A stretch of 5,467 nt of DNA from DASXTS01 sp036505275. Its GTDB lineage: Bacteria; Actinomycetota; Actinomycetes; Mycobacteriales; Pseudonocardiaceae. The notes under the pieces are model-generated. The model made no database searches. It worked only from the letters and a program-made list of their open reading frames with translations, and had not been told where the DNA came from. Positions 5,069 to 5,467 of this stretch are shown here, one piece after another. The stretch is from positions 1 through 5,467 of the forward strand of contig DASXTS010000260.1 of NCBI GenBank assembly GCA_036505275.1, written 5' to 3'. Position numbers and translations under genes: made by a program. Positions within the stretch are counted from its first letter, which is position 1. Each line of letters opens with the position of its first letter.

Positions 5069-5467
5069 ATGAGCGTGACGAGGGAGGTTCGGCAGCTCGG
5101 CGAGCGAATGCGGGAATTAGCCCAGCAGATCGCTCAGCTGCAGGCCGAACTCGCCCATTGCGTCGGGGAATTCGACACCGCCCAGGGCTATGAGCTGGAC
5201 GCGTACCGCTCCACCCAGGCCTGGCTGCGGTACGAGCTGCGGATGCACCCACGCGACGCCTCCCAACTGGTTGGCATCGCCCGGCAATTGCGCGCGCTGC
5301 CCGCGGTGGATCAGGCCTTCGCCGCTGGGCGGATCTCGCAAGCCCATGTGGCGGTGATCGCCCGCACCGCCCGGCAGGTCGGCACCGAGCAGGTCGCCGC
5401 CTCCGAGCAGACCTTGGTGGACGTGGCCAGCACCCACGATCCGGACAAGCTGCGCATCACCACCCAA
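5069..5467 (+). CDS. DUF222 / 13E12-family protein, N-terminal part, 3' truncated
   Basis: The frame from ATG 5069 is open to the window edge (133 codons) and runs off it. It matches the N-terminal DUF222 domain of the actinobacterial 13E12 (REP13E12) family: an amphipathic helical start (residues 1-30, rich in Gln/Glu/Leu), then STQAWLRYELRMHPRDAS (46-63), ARQLRALPAVDQAFAAGRIS (68-87), QAHVAVIA (88-95) and a DP.KLR segment near 125. Full-length members are usually 400-500 residues and end in an HNH nuclease domain, which would lie beyond the window. The family is multi-copy in actinomycetes, and in mycobacteria some copies are phage integration targets. The actual role is unknown. Alternative starts are GTG 5051 (six residues longer) and GTG 5075. 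None has a good ribosome binding site, so the start is uncertain. Codon use resembles the neighbouring genes. Confidence 0.82.
   Translation, partial: MSVTREVRQLGERMRELAQQIAQLQAELAHCVGEFDTAQGYELDAYRSTQAWLRYELRMHPRDASQLVGIARQLRALPAVDQAFAAGRISQAHVAVIARTARQVGTEQVAASEQTLVDVASTHDPDKLRITTQ

Noticed and set aside
5117..5467. Minus-strand 116-codon frame at the right edge
   Set aside because: It is antisense to the DUF222 domain, which has clear family similarity on the plus strand.

Overview
The window is very GC-rich with strong G/C bias at third codon positions, GTG/TTG starts, an F420-type enzyme gene, an Sfp-type phosphopantetheinyl transferase and a DUF222 (13E12-type) gene. This points to an actinomycete. 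The PurC variant recalls Micromonosporaceae, but that is inference from memory, not a search.

Layout: (1) bases 1-823, minus strand: 3'-truncated gene for a small citryl-CoA lyase/citrate-synthase-fold protein. (2) 894-2444, minus: ANL-superfamily acyl-CoA ligase, 70 bp upstream of the lyase gene and probably co-transcribed with it. (3) 2445-2556: short divergent control region holding nested inverted repeats and candidate promoters for both directions. (4) 2557-3213, plus: Sfp-type 4'-phosphopantetheinyl transferase. (5) 3223-4065, minus: purC, convergent with the transferase gene with only 9 bp between stops. (6) 4084-4500, minus: small split-barrel (PPOX-like) F420-dependent oxidoreductase, 18 bp upstream of purC and probably its operon partner. 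(7) 4501-5068: a non-genic stretch with a four-copy degenerate tandem repeat (period 84, 84, 90 bp; subtype order A-B-B-A), a perfect 10-bp-stem hairpin and an AT-richer patch. (8) 5069-5467, plus: 5' part of a DUF222/13E12-family gene running off the window.

The genes do not form one obvious pathway. The ligase and lyase make a plausible two-gene acyl-CoA unit. The ligase would activate a carboxylic acid to its CoA ester, and the lyase-like protein would act on a CoA ester, but it lacks one expected catalytic residue, so its reaction is open. The phosphopantetheinyl transferase activates carrier proteins of polyketide, peptide or fatty-acid synthesis, and shares its start region with the ligase gene. 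purC is housekeeping purine synthesis.

The parts least explained by known genes are the tandem repeat array with its hairpin beside the DUF222 gene, and the altered active-site motifs of the lyase and ligase. I found no convincing evidence for a wholly new defence, CRISPR or mobile system inside this window.
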